DNA of 64,000 nt from G963704535 sp963704535 (GCA_963704535.1 OY969916.1:1860001-1924000); one strand, 5' to 3'. Shown: positions 8,657 through 17,167, numbered from the stretch's first letter. Translations and numbers: made by a program. Notes: a model not told the origin generated them from the sequence alone.

Positions 8657-9667
8657 CTAACGTCGCGCCTTCCGACGACGCGGATTCACCTGCCCGGCTT
8701 GTTGGCGGCGCACACTGGCCAGAGCCCGCTCGGTGGCGGCATCACCCTCTGCGATCTCCTCAGAAGCCGGCTCCTGCTCAGTCAGAGGGCGCAGGACATC
8801 CCAGAAGCCGAGCTTTTGCGACGGCTCATCAGTCGTTGTCCCGCCATTCGTAGCGGCCACCGTCACTGGCGTGACGGGAGGAAACAGACCGCCATTGGTG
8901 GGCAGAAACTTCAAGTAGTTGGACAGCGAGCCCCAGCCTGAGATCACATACTGCTGGATCATGGAGAGGACACTGCCAACTACCCAATAGAGCACTGCGC
9001 CGCTTGGGAAAGTAAACCCGATATAACCAAATACAATCGGCAGTACCAGCATCGACTGAGCCATAGCCTTCTGCTGTGGGTCCTGGACGCGCGGCGTGGC
9101 CATAAGCTGGACAATCAACTGGAATATGACCGAAAGGACCGGCAGGATGTAGTAGGGATCGACTCTGCCGAGATCATCCAGCCAAAGGAAGCCTCCGCTG
9201 AGTTTGGCTTGGCCGAGACTCTGCAAGCTGGTAATATTCAAGCCACTTCTGGCCATCACGTCGACCATCGCCCCGACAGCGTGCTCGGCCGGTGGAATCT
9301 GCGCTAGGTTGATCACCGCCTGGTAGACACCGAGGAAGATCGGGAGCTGGAAAACCATGGGCAGACAGCCGCCGGCCGGGTTGATTTTATACTCCCGGTA
9401 GAGCTTCATCGTCTCTTCTTGCAGCTTTTGCGCATCTTTCCCGTGCTTGCGCTGTAGCTCCTTGATCTGCGGCTGAAGCTCCTGCATCTTGCGCGCCGAT
9501 TGGAGCGACTTGAGGGTGAGCGGCAGGATGACCACACGGGCCACGATGGTAAAGAGAATGATCGCCAGGCCCGCGCTACCGGGCAGGCCCGCGTCTTTGA
9601 ACCACTGGTAAAAAGTCAGTAGAACACTTTGAAGAAAGCCGACAAAGATACCCCATATATTCCCCAT
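8657..9667 (-). CDS. yidC: Membrane protein insertase YidC/Oxa1 family
   Basis: A 336-residue insertase that helps membrane proteins fold into the inner membrane, alone or with SecYEG. The first hydrophobic stretch at about 30-55 (GLAIILFTIVARVVILPLTL) is the Oxa1 TM1 with the conserved Arg in the groove. A cytoplasmic helical hairpin (KMQELQPQIKELQRKHGKD) follows, then the GGCLPMVFQLPIFLGVYQAV helix, a further TM pair and a basic C-terminal tail ending RRRKARR that can touch ribosomes. It lacks the large periplasmic domain of Proteobacterial YidC, as expected outside Gram-negatives of that type. It sits 18 bp after rnpA with no yidD between them. Confidence 0.95.
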   Translation of the reverse strand: MGNIWGIFVGFLQSVLLTFYQWFKDAGLPGSAGLAIILFTIVARVVILPLTLKSLQSARKMQELQPQIKELQRKHGKDAQKLQEETMKLYREYKINPAGGCLPMVFQLPIFLGVYQAVINLAQIPPAEHAVGAMVDVMARSGLNITSLQSLGQAKLSGGFLWLDDLGRVDPYYILPVLSVIFQLIVQLMATPRVQDPQQKAMAQSMLVLPIVFGYIGFTFPSGAVLYWVVGSVLSMIQQYVISGWGSLSNYLKFLPTNGGLFPPVTPVTVAATNGGTTTDEPSQKLGFWDVLRPLTEQEPASEEIAEGDAATERALASVRRQQAGQVNPRRRKARR

Positions 9668-9685
9668 GGTTATCTACCCTTTGCA

Positions 9686-10045
9686 TTACGATGAGGTTGT
9701 TGATGGCTCACGCCAAGCGCCGGCACGGCGCAGCAGTTGCTCGACGACCTCCTGGATGTGAGTGAACTCGACCGTCGCGACTGCGGGCGATCGGATCACA
9801 AACACCACATCCCAGCCTGGCGCGATTCGATCATAGATCAGGCGCACCGCCTCGCGTACACGCCGCCGCGCCCGATTGCGCTCGACCGCCTTGCCGACGC
9901 GCTTGCCGACAACAAAGCCGCAGCGTGTCACCCGGCGCCGGCTGAGAGCGGCATTCAGCGTAAGGAGCGGACTGCCCCAACTGCGGCCATCGCGGCGCAC
10001 ACGCTGAAATTGATCAGGCCGACGAAGACGATACGACCGTTTCAT
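9686..10045 (-). CDS. rnpA: Ribonuclease P protein component
   Basis: A 119-residue basic protein that binds the RNase P RNA and aids 5' maturation of tRNA. It starts MKRSYRLRRPDQFQRVRRDG, and it has the family RNR box as KAVERNRARRRVREAVR in the middle, followed by the hydrophobic GWDVVFVIRSPA strand. It lies between rpmH and yidC in the usual operon. The C-terminal end (WREPSTTSS) is not conserved. Confidence 0.95.
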   Translation of the reverse strand: MKRSYRLRRPDQFQRVRRDGRSWGSPLLTLNAALSRRRVTRCGFVVGKRVGKAVERNRARRRVREAVRLIYDRIAPGWDVVFVIRSPAVATVEFTHIQEVVEQLLRRAGAWREPSTTSS

Positions 10046-10123
10046 GCCTCACATCGCGAGCTTCATGGCGGGCATCGCCATCGCACCGCAGCGGTACAAC
10101 CCGCGACCAGCAGTCATATCTCT

Positions 10124-10297
10124 CTACCGATGTCCCCGCCGGACGGCGCGCCGCTCATTACTGACGCTCAGCCGCCAGCGACCACGCACGCGCCGCCGCT
10201 TCAGGACTTCCCGACCGTCCTTGGTCTCCATACGATGGAGGAATCCATGCTTACGACGACGTGGAATACGTTTTGGTTGCCAGGTTCGCTTAGGCAT
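10124..10297 (-). CDS. rpmH: 50S ribosomal protein L34
   Basis: A 57-residue basic ribosomal protein: MPKRTWQPKRIPRRRKHGF, then the HRMETKDGREVLKRRRVRGR signature. L34 is usually 44-50 residues; this one has about a dozen extra residues at the C-terminus (LSVSNERRAVRRGHR). The ATG at 10297 is chosen because the mature L34 start is always MK/MPKRT(W/F)QP; an upstream in-frame ATG at 10321 would add eight unrelated residues. First gene of the rnpA-yidC-jag operon. No dnaA is seen beyond it, so the usual origin-linked arrangement is not supported here. Confidence 0.95.
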   Translation of the reverse strand: MPKRTWQPKRIPRRRKHGFLHRMETKDGREVLKRRRVRGRWRLSVSNERRAVRRGHR

Positions 10298-10356
10298 TGT
10301 TTCTATTCCTCTCACCGGCATGGCACTTTAGACAAGGTTTCGGATGGCGGCGTTCT

Positions 10357-10430
10357 ACTTTACACTGTGGGTGGGAGAGACTGAGGGGGCTGGCCCTTCA
10401 AACCCCCTTTTTCCCTGAAACTGTAAAGTG
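10357..10430 (+). repeat. Hairpin repeat, family A copy 4, in the rpmH leader
   Basis: CTTTACACTGTGGGTGGGAG...GGGGGCTGGCCCTTCAAACCCCCTTTTT...CTGTAAAG. It lies between the rpmH promoter at 10563-10592 and the rpmH start, so it is transcribed (as the reverse copy) as part of the rpmH leader. Confidence 0.8.
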
Positions 10431-10562
10431 CCGAAGAATCCTGTCTTAGAGTCACGCCAGCATACACATTCACAACAACGGGCGTGCAACATGTGCCACG
10501 CCCGCGCTCAACAACAGAAAGGAAGCCAGCAGATCCACGATCATAGCGTGGAAGTGTACGCC

Positions 10563-10592
10563 ATTATACATACGAAGAGAGCGGGCTGTCAA
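10563..10592 (-). promoter_or_regulatory. Consensus sigma-70 promoter of the rpmH operon
   Basis: On the minus strand TTGACA (10592-10587), an 18-bp spacer and TATAAT (10568-10563). The leader to the rpmH ATG is about 260 nt. The remaining sequence in 10298-10714 holds no gene. Confidence 0.75.
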
Positions 10593-10642
10593 ATAGTCGC
10601 GGCGTAAGACGTTTCAGCCCGGATGGCCCCAGAGCACTGAGA

Positions 10643-10684
10643 AGCCGGGGCACTCAGCATGCTGACATGTGCTATGCCCCGGCT
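10643..10684 (-). terminator. Hairpin after the S1-domain gene
   Basis: A perfect 10-bp stem AGCCGGGGCA / TGCCCCGGCT with a 22-nt loop, just beyond the stop of the leftward S1 gene. No T tract follows, so termination strength is uncertain. Confidence 0.5.
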
Positions 10685-10714
10685 CGTAAGCCAGACGCTG
10701 TTACGGCAGCGCGC

Positions 10715-12508
10715 CTACTCCTCGTCGCCCAACTGCTGAAGCGTTCGCCGAATCGCATCACGCTGACGGCGCGAATTGCGATCCTCGTCTTCGACCTCTT
10801 CCTCATCCTGGCGCCGCTTGCGTTCGCGCTTGCCGGTTCCATACTTGGAGAGCAGATCCTCGATGGTCGCGTTGCCGCTGAACTCCTCTTCCGACTCTTC
10901 CGTGGACGTACGTGCCTCGGGCGCCGCCCCGGCCTCCGGCTCTCCTTCGCGCCGGCCACGGTCATCGCGCCGGCCACGGTCATCGCGCCGGACACGGTCA
11001 TCGCGCCGGACACGGTCATCGCGCCGGCTGCGGTCATCGCGGGGCTCGGCAGGGGCCTCAGCGCTCGGTGCGGGCTCTTCGCGCGGGCGGTCCTCCAGGA
11101 GTAGACTTAGGCTGATTCGCTTGCTCTGCGAGTCAACCTCCAGCACACGTACCGTGACCTTATCACCGACCTTGACGGCATCCTCGACCTTGGCGATCCG
11201 ACCCTCGGTCAACTCCGAGATATGTACCAGGCCATCGCGCCCGACGCCAATATCGACGAACGCCCCAAATGCCGCAAGGCCGCTGACGGTTCCTTCGAGG
11301 ATCTGCCCCTTTTCGAGCTGCTGAAACCGCTGGCTACGCTGCGCCCGGCGCAGGCTCAAGCTGATCCGTGAGCCCTCGGCATCTACTTCGAGGACCTTGA
11401 AGGTGTAGGACTGACCAACCTGAACGGCATCCTCGGCCTTTTCGATCCGGCCCTCCGACAGTTCGGAGACGTGGACCAAGCCGTCCTTGCCGACGCCGAT
11501 ATCGACAAACACACCGAACGGCGCGATCCCGGTCACGGTGCCCTCGACGTTATCGCCGACCTTGAGCGACACCAGCGCATCGCGGTCCAGATCCGGCTTC
11601 TTGCGTCCACGACCGCGCTGCTCGCCCCGCTCTTTCGAGCGCATCGTCAGGCTGATCCGCCGCCCATCAGGATCGACACTCTTGACGCGCACCTTGACCG
11701 TGTCACCAATCTGCACGATCTCGCTGGGCGACTCGATTCGTGAGTCACTCATTTCCGAGATATGTACCAGCCCATCACGCCCAACGCTGATGTCGACGAA
11801 GATCCCATACAGCGCGATCGAGGTGACGCGACCCTCAAGCTCCATCCCCGGCTCCAGATCTTTGACCCGGCGCGGGTGCCCGCTCGTATCCTCTTCGACC
11901 GGGACGTAGCTTGCGCCTGCTTCAGCCGTCGCCTCAGCAGTGACCGCAGCGCTTTCTGGAACGCTGTCAGCGCTGGACGGAATGCTCTCGACTTCCGCAG
12001 CGGGGACAGCAGGCGCCTCTGGGGCCGCTGTGGGCGAGGCTTCCGCATCATCTGTTTCGGTTAGCGGCGCTGCGAAGGCGCTATCGCTTTCCTCGGCAAC
12101 CGGGACGATTGGTGCTTCGGGAGCCGCCGAGAGCAGGGCTTCCGCATCATCTGTTTCGGTTAGCGGCGCTGCGGAGGCGCTATCGCTTTCCTGGGCAACC
12201 GAGGCGACAGGTGCTTCGGACGACACTTCCGCATCATCTGTTAGGGGTGTCGGCGGCGCAGACACTGCATCGCTCTCCTGAGCAACCGGAGCAGCCGGGC
12301 GTTCATCCGTCGCGGCGGAGGCATCGTCCGTGCCTGTCACTTCGGCAACTGGGACAGCGTCGGCCTGCGCTGTCGGCTCCGGCTGCTGATCGGCAGCCGA
12401 GTTCTGCTGCTTTGACGTGTCCGAGTCGGCGACCGCCACATTGGCGGCGTCGAGCAGGTCATCAAGCAGTTCGTTCCGCTCTTCGACGGGGCGCTCCTGA
12501 TCGGTCAT
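10715..12508 (-). CDS. Three-domain S1 RNA-binding protein (ribosomal protein S1-like)
   Basis: A 597-residue RNA-binding protein. The start ATG 12508 has AGGAGG 9 nt upstream; an ATG at 12595 has none. Residues 1-210 are acidic, Ala-rich and built of about 36-residue repeats (VAEESDSAFAAPLTETDDAE type). Three S1 OB-fold domains follow, at about 216-290, 311-388 and 399-472, each with the signature GxFVDI(S/G)VG(R/K)DGLVH(I/V)SE and a closing RISLSLR or RISLTMR strand. After them comes an Arg/Asp repeat tail (RRDDRVRRDDR) and a charged end. Bacterial S1 has four to six such domains and recruits mRNA to the 30S subunit. This three-domain form could be the S1 of this lineage or an RNA-decay factor. 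A clean single-gene transcript is likely. Confidence 0.85.
   Translation of the reverse strand: MTDQERPVEERNELLDDLLDAANVAVADSDTSKQQNSAADQQPEPTAQADAVPVAEVTGTDDASAATDERPAAPVAQESDAVSAPPTPLTDDAEVSSEAPVASVAQESDSASAAPLTETDDAEALLSAAPEAPIVPVAEESDSAFAAPLTETDDAEASPTAAPEAPAVPAAEVESIPSSADSVPESAAVTAEATAEAGASYVPVEEDTSGHPRRVKDLEPGMELEGRVTSIALYGIFVDISVGRDGLVHISEMSDSRIESPSEIVQIGDTVKVRVKSVDPDGRRISLTMRSKERGEQRGRGRKKPDLDRDALVSLKVGDNVEGTVTGIAPFGVFVDIGVGKDGLVHVSELSEGRIEKAEDAVQVGQSYTFKVLEVDAEGSRISLSLRRAQRSQRFQQLEKGQILEGTVSGLAAFGAFVDIGVGRDGLVHISELTEGRIAKVEDAVKVGDKVTVRVLEVDSQSKRISLSLLLEDRPREEPAPSAEAPAEPRDDRSRRDDRVRRDDRVRRDDRGRRDDRGRREGEPEAGAAPEARTSTEESEEEFSGNATIEDLLSKYGTGKRERKRRQDEEEVEDEDRNSRRQRDAIRRTLQQLGDEE
10951..11040 (-). 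repeat. 18-bp coding minisatellite in the S1 gene tail
   Basis: Five tandem near-identical 18-bp units (GCCGGCCACGGTCATCGC on the plus strand) encode the RRDDR(G/V) hexapeptide repeats. The unit is a multiple of three, so copy changes would not break the frame. Confidence 0.9.
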
Positions 12509-12648
12509 GACCAATGGTCCTCCTGATGCGTGTTCCAACGGCGTGTATATGTCCAGTGACACGTCGCAACGTTCAGCTCGCAAGTTACAGGCCACGAGTT
12601 CCTACAGGGTGGCCGGCGATAGCTCCATACATTGCAACAGACAACCAG

Positions 12649-13629
12649 TTATGAGTTCAGCTCCGAACGAATCAGCTCAACCAAGCCACCCTCACGCAGA
12701 TCATCAAGCCGATAATAGTGGCCTTTTAGATGCTCTGCGAGCTGGCGAGCCAGGCCACGCTCAAAGATCGGATGCTCCGTATCAATCACGACCGAGCGAA
12801 TCGACTGCGCCGCGATGAAATCGGCCAGGGCATAGCTCTCGATCTGCGGGGGAAGGTCGCCCATTGCGACATTTGCCTGTCCATCGGTGAGCATCACCAT
12901 GAGCGGCAGCACCTCCGAGTCCTGCTTACGTGCCCGGTCAAGCACCTCGTAGCCGAGCAGGAGCCCCCGTGAGAGCGGCGTCTTGCCGCCGGTCGGCATG
13001 GTTTGCAGGCGTTTCTGTGCTAGCTCGACGCTATTGGTCAGCGGCAAAAGCAACGTCGCATAATCGCGCTGGAAGGACACTAGCCCGACCCGGTCGCGGC
13101 GCTGATAGGCGTCGCGCAGCAGCGACAGAACCGCAGCTTTCGTCGAGCGCATCCGCTCCTCGGCGGCCATGCTCCAGCTTGCATCGACAACAAAACAGAC
13201 CGCATTGCGGGTCTTGCGCACCCGCACTTTCTGCCGTAGATCGCTGCGATGGAGAATGACGCGCCGGGGTTTTTCGCCCGGTACACTGGCGTCACGGCGA
13301 TCACGCTGATAGGGAGCGGCCTCGCGCAATGTGGCATCAAGCGCAAGATCGGTGATACGACGAGCAGGCCGGCTCGAAATATAGCGCCCTTGCTTACGTG
13401 AGGTACGTGTCCGGCTGCGTTTCCCCGCCGCGCGGCGCTGCAATCGGTCACGCTGCGCCTCCAGCCGCCTTGGCTTGTACGCCGCGTCCGGCTTGATCAT
13501 CGTCTCGCCGCCGCCCTGGTTTTTGCTGGGCTGGTCGCCATCGGCCATACGGCCCGATTGACCTGTCGGCGTTCCTTCGCTTGTTTCGCGTTCGCGCTCG
13601 TCGCCCCCAGCCTGCTCATCGGCCGTCAA
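12649..13629 (-). CDS. VWA-domain protein, ChlD/BchD C-terminal half-like (chelatase partner)
   Basis: A 326-residue protein with a charged, Arg-rich N-terminal half and a von Willebrand A domain at about 140-320. The MIDAS metal site is visible as DASWS (Asp149, Ser151, Ser153), then TPLSRG and LTDGQ. This layout matches the C-terminal integrin-I part of ChlD/CobT-type chelatase subunits, which receives signal from the AAA+ ring (ChlI) to drive metal insertion into a tetrapyrrole. The N-terminal AAA module of a true ChlD is missing. Translation seems to start at TTG 13629, overlapping the TGA of the ATPase gene by 4 nt; ATG at residue 28 is an alternative. No catalytic chelatase subunit (ChlH or CobN) is in the window, so the metal is unknown. 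Confidence 0.8.
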   Translation of the reverse strand: MTADEQAGGDERERETSEGTPTGQSGRMADGDQPSKNQGGGETMIKPDAAYKPRRLEAQRDRLQRRAAGKRSRTRTSRKQGRYISSRPARRITDLALDATLREAAPYQRDRRDASVPGEKPRRVILHRSDLRQKVRVRKTRNAVCFVVDASWSMAAEERMRSTKAAVLSLLRDAYQRRDRVGLVSFQRDYATLLLPLTNSVELAQKRLQTMPTGGKTPLSRGLLLGYEVLDRARKQDSEVLPLMVMLTDGQANVAMGDLPPQIESYALADFIAAQSIRSVVIDTEHPIFERGLARQLAEHLKGHYYRLDDLREGGLVELIRSELNS

Positions 13630-14717
13630 GGGCGCTTTTTTTTTACCCCTTCGACCGAGCTCGCATCGGCGGGCGCGCCCTCGCTATTCACACGCTCGAG
13701 GATTGCGTTCATACGAGCTTCGTCGAGCTTCACCTCGGTAAACGGCTGGCGACGCATGCGGTGCGGCAGCGCCAGCTCTGCGGCCAGGCGAATATCTTCG
13801 ACGGTTAGCTCGGTCCGGCCAGCCCACGCCGCGTGTGTGCGCGCAGTCTCAAGGATCGCGAGGTCGGCGCGGTGGCCATCGACGCCAAGCTCCAGCACCA
13901 GCGCCGCCACAGCGGCCATATCGCTGCGGGCGATACGAACAGCCGGCAACACCGCGCGGGCGGCGATGATCTTCTGAGCGAGCTGTTGCTCCTCGTCCAG
14001 CCACTGGGAGGCAAACATCTCGGAGTCGGCATCGTAGGCCATCCGCCGCTCGATCACGGCGACCCGGCCGCCGATATCGTTGATACCTGTAATCTCGACG
14101 ACCAGGCCAAACCGATCGAGCAGTTGCGGGCGCAGCTCGCCCTCCTCCGGGTTCATCGTCCCGACCAGGATGAAGCGCGCCGGATGCGAGACGCTGATCC
14201 CCTCGCGCTCGACGGTATTGACGCCCATCGCGGCCGCATCGAGCAACACGTCGACCAGGTGGTCGTCGAGCAGATTCACCTCATCGACATACAGCAGGCC
14301 GCGGTTCGCCTGCGCCAGCAAGCCCGGCTCAAAGCGACGCTGGCCCTCAGTCAGGGCGTGCTCAAGATCCAGCGAGCCGACCACCCGATCCTCCGAGGCC
14401 GCAACCGGCAGCTCGACCAGCCGCGTGGCGTGCTCCACGAACGGCATCTCCTCGCCGGCGTTATAGCGCGTGCGGCAGGCCTCACACATCTGGCTCGGCT
14501 GGCCGGGCGGGCAGCCATACGGGCAATCAGCCACCACGGCGATATGCGGGAGCAGCCGCGCCAGCCCGCGCACAGCGGTAGATTTGGCGGTACCCTTTTC
14601 GCCGCGAATCAGCACGCCGCCGACGCGAGGATTGATTGCGTTCAGGATCAGCGCGCGCTTTAGGCGCTCTTGAGCGACCAGAGCGCTAAATGGGTACATT
14701 GGTCGTTGTGCTGCCAT
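13626..14717 (-). CDS. ChlI-type AAA+ ATPase (Mg-/cobalto-chelatase subunit I-like)
   Basis: A 363-residue AAA+ ATPase of the chelatase/MoxR group. It starts MAAQRPMYPFSALVAQE, with Walker A GEKGTAKS (39-46), Walker B LLYVDEVN (141-148), and the sensor strand GTMNPEEGELRPQLLDRFG (186-204). Between Walker A and B it has four cysteines (Cys65, Cys69, Cys78, Cys81) in a CPYGC...C-x2-C arrangement like a zinc knuckle. To my knowledge this feature marks the chelatase-like ChlI of actinobacteria and related groups rather than the plain chlorophyll BchI. It pairs with the following VWA protein by a 4-nt overlap, so both act as one two-piece ATPase motor for metal insertion. The start ATG 14717 is chosen because homology begins there; the frame stays open further upstream. 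Confidence 0.85.
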   Translation of the reverse strand: MAAQRPMYPFSALVAQERLKRALILNAINPRVGGVLIRGEKGTAKSTAVRGLARLLPHIAVVADCPYGCPPGQPSQMCEACRTRYNAGEEMPFVEHATRLVELPVAASEDRVVGSLDLEHALTEGQRRFEPGLLAQANRGLLYVDEVNLLDDHLVDVLLDAAAMGVNTVEREGISVSHPARFILVGTMNPEEGELRPQLLDRFGLVVEITGINDIGGRVAVIERRMAYDADSEMFASQWLDEEQQLAQKIIAARAVLPAVRIARSDMAAVAALVLELGVDGHRADLAILETARTHAAWAGRTELTVEDIRLAAELALPHRMRRQPFTEVKLDEARMNAILERVNSEGAPADASSVEGVKKKRP

Positions 14718-14741
14718 CGTTTTATTTCTACGCGCTAAAAG

Positions 14742-15028
14742 CCCTCTGGCCCACTGGGGGAGCCAGAGGTCGCAGCGACGATGCCGTTCGCGAATGGGGA
14801 GATGCGCGTGGGATCCGACACCGAGACGAACACCTGCGTAACCATCAATGTACAAACTGTCCGACATAAGCTCGGACGGCGCTATTGTCGCATAAAGAGG
14901 GGTAAAAGTCAAATTGGGGAGCGGATAGGGGAGCGGAGAGGGGAGCGGATAAAACAGATGGTCTCGCGTGTTTTAAACATCCCACCGCGAACCCAAAACG
15001 TGAAGCGTAAAACGTGAGCAACGTCCCA
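14742..15028. other. Intergenic gap with two small inverted repeats
   Basis: The gap between the two leftward genes holds CCTCTGGC/GCCAGAGG (14743-14769) and GTCCGA/TCGGAC (14859-14877), plus GGGGAGCGGATA-type direct repeats around 14917-14950. No gene or convincing promoter is seen. Confidence 0.5.
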
Positions 15029-15046
15029 TCACGTTTTACGTTTCAC
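15000..15046. repeat. Inverted heptamer-type repeat at the 3' end of the metzincin gene
   Basis: GTGAAGCGTAAAACGTGA faces TCACGTTTTACGTTTCAC across an 11-nt loop. Both arms are made of ACGT(G/A)AA heptamers. The right arm encodes the last residues (VKRKT) and stop of the metzincin. Confidence 0.8.
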
Positions 15047-16855
15047 GGAGCTGGGTTGCTTGTATGTTTCGAGACTCTCATTGAGCAGTGGGAGATAGAT
15101 GCGGTAGCTACTCGTGGCGGCGAGTGGCGGCGAGATGTTGCCGGCCGCATCGCGGAGGCGCACCTGGATGCTGCTGGTGCCGGGAGGCAGCGCTAGCGAG
15201 GGCTGAAACGACTGCCAGCCGCCGACAGCACCATCGCCAAAGAGCAACTGTAGCTCGGCGACGCCGCTAGTCGTATCCTGGGCTTGCAGCACAAGCAGCG
15301 GCGTCTGGCCGGCGCGAAGCTGCGCCTGGGCAGTGGGTGGCTCCCGGTCCAGCAAAACTTCCCCGATGAAGGGCGGTGACTCAAGCGCCACACCATCACG
15401 GAAGCGGACATACAGCGCCCGCTCGCCGTCGCCAGGGCCAAAACGCCAGTGGAGTACCGGCTGGGCCAGCGCCCAATCGACCCCCGTAAAAAACGGGTCT
15501 TCGCTAATCTGGACCGATGCCCCAGCCGGCGCCGAGAGATTGAGCGTGATCACGTCGGTGTTACTGAGCTTTGGCAGATCAACCTCGTAGGCCGGGCGCG
15601 GGCCGATGTCCTGGACTATAACCGACTGCCGCACCAGTGGCGAGAATGTGCCAACACTATTCACGGCCCGCAGCTCGACGCTATGCTCGCCATCATAGAG
15701 CGGAAGCTGGGCGACAAGTCCTTCCACCGCGCTATCATAGGCGCCATCCTTCGCCGGTAGGTCAACCCAATCGCCCCCATCGAGCCGATACTCGACACGC
15801 GCGATCGTATTGATCGTCACTGACTCAGCGCCTGCCGACGGGTAGGGCTGATCGGCGGCGCGGCCGGTCACAATTGGGCGCCCACCACCCGCCGGCTGGC
15901 TCAATGTGATCGTCAGTGTCGGAGTGGTGTCGAGCGGATCAGGAATAGCATCGCGGTCCTCATCGCGATAGCCGACCTGGCCCAGCGCCGACTCGTCCAC
16001 CAGGCCGGGCGTATAGGCGGCCAGCGGATCTGACATGATACAGATGAAGCGGCTACCGCAGTTGTTCGACTGGCTGTTGGTGCTCGGCACGCTCAGGTAG
16101 CCGCTACGCTGCGTACAAGGGACCGCCGCCGCAGCGTACTGGTCGAGCGCACCAAAGATATGGCCAAGCTCATGGGTGGCGACCGGCGCCATCTGATTCA
16201 TCCCGTAGGGGCCGGCGTCCGAGGTCAGCACCAGGAACGGGCCGCCGACATAGGCATAGGCAAAATGACCGCTGGTGAAGCGGCCATCCTGATCGGCCGT
16301 GCTATTGGCGACGAACAGCGTCGTCGCCCAATCGGCGCCGCGCGTGCGCCGCAGCTCCTCATCGGCCGCATAGGCCTGGTCGAAATAGTTCGCCTGCGTG
16401 TAGCCGAGCCGGCCGAGGACATCGCTAATCCATAGGCCCTCGCTGCCGAGCCCATGCAGAATCGGCTCATAATCGGAGCCAACCACCTGGCTGGTCAGGT
16501 CAAAATCAAGCTGAGCATTGGGCAGCCGCTGGTGCCACCAGTCGAGCGCGGCGGCGATCTGGCCCTGGACGGCGCTAGTGAGCGCGGGGGTCCAGTCTTC
16601 GCTCGACGGCTCCACCGCGCCACTGCTCTCAACAAAGATGATCTGCACCGCCACCCGGCCGGCCAGAAAAGCACTGGGCTGGTACAGCGAAGGGGTGGGG
16701 GTGTTCTCGGCGGCGAGCGTAGGCCGGGCGGGAGGAAAGAGCCCGTCGCCGGCGAGCGAGCTATCGCCTGATGCGGCGACGGAGGGTGATGGACGCCAGA
16801 GCGGCGCCAGAAAACACACAATAACAAGCAGGAGCAGTGAACGGGCTGGCCTCAT
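15029..16855 (-). CDS. Secreted metzincin-type zinc metalloprotease with YLPLL tail
   Basis: A 608-residue exported protein. Residues 1-27 form a signal peptide (Arg2, Arg5, then LLLLVIVCFLAPLW). The catalytic region at about 65-300 contains HELGHIFGALD, in which His228, Glu229 and His232 fit the HExxH site and Asp238 takes the third-ligand place, as in snapalysin-type metzincins. FICIMSDP gives the Met-turn (Met274), and Cys247, Cys266 and Cys272 may form disulfides. Residues 300-590 look like two or three Ig-like/bacterial cadherin-type beta domains. The chain ends near IYLPLLNESL, the same tail type as the surface protein at 2822, but then runs on into residues encoded by a heptamer repeat. 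Likely role: extracellular protein breakdown. Confidence 0.82.
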   Translation of the reverse strand: MRPARSLLLLVIVCFLAPLWRPSPSVAASGDSSLAGDGLFPPARPTLAAENTPTPSLYQPSAFLAGRVAVQIIFVESSGAVEPSSEDWTPALTSAVQGQIAAALDWWHQRLPNAQLDFDLTSQVVGSDYEPILHGLGSEGLWISDVLGRLGYTQANYFDQAYAADEELRRTRGADWATTLFVANSTADQDGRFTSGHFAYAYVGGPFLVLTSDAGPYGMNQMAPVATHELGHIFGALDQYAAAAVPCTQRSGYLSVPSTNSQSNNCGSRFICIMSDPLAAYTPGLVDESALGQVGYRDEDRDAIPDPLDTTPTLTITLSQPAGGGRPIVTGRAADQPYPSAGAESVTINTIARVEYRLDGGDWVDLPAKDGAYDSAVEGLVAQLPLYDGEHSVELRAVNSVGTFSPLVRQSVIVQDIGPRPAYEVDLPKLSNTDVITLNLSAPAGASVQISEDPFFTGVDWALAQPVLHWRFGPGDGERALYVRFRDGVALESPPFIGEVLLDREPPTAQAQLRAGQTPLLVLQAQDTTSGVAELQLLFGDGAVGGWQSFQPSLALPPGTSSIQVRLRDAAGNISPPLAATSSYRIYLPLLNESLETYKQPSSVKRKT

Positions 16856-17062
16856 AGTTCCTCACGCTGCGCCAGGTGGCGGTATGTCGTAGAGCGATGC
16901 CGGCTGGACAACCAGGATCGGCCATCCGTTTACCGCCAGAAGCATACTCGCGCGGTGAGGAATCAACCAGAGGTCAATGGTCCTGATACCTGTAGGCTCT
17001 TCTTACCCCCAGGACCAAGACGAAGCTAGTCTTAACGTACTATAAACTTTTACAAATTGGTT

Positions 17063-17167
17063 AGAGACTGTCTGAAAAGGTTGATTTGTCGCTCGTAGTC
17101 CGTGGTGGAGAGGAGGTTCTTGAGGGGGAAGCCCCCCACAAACTCCCCCTTTTCAGACAGCCTCTTA
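17063..17167 (+). repeat. Hairpin repeat, family B copy 1 (long form)
   Basis: AGAGACTGTCTGAAAAGG...CGTAGTCCGTGGTGGAGAGG...TTCTTGAGGGGGAAGCCCCCC...CCCCTTTTCAGACAGCCTCTT. Outer arms CTGTCTGAAAAG and CTTTTCAGACAG (one base off) are inverted. It overlaps the last bases of the lipoprotein gene on the minus strand. Confidence 0.8.

Noticed and set aside
10124..10297. Replication origin next to rpmH
   Set aside because: No dnaA, no DnaA-box cluster and no AT-rich unwinding region were seen beyond rpmH; the neighbouring gene is an S1 protein.
12649..14717. Proof of bacteriochlorophyll synthesis
   Set aside because: ChlI/VWA pairs also serve cobalt chelation or other roles, and no bchH, bchM or other pigment gene is in the window.
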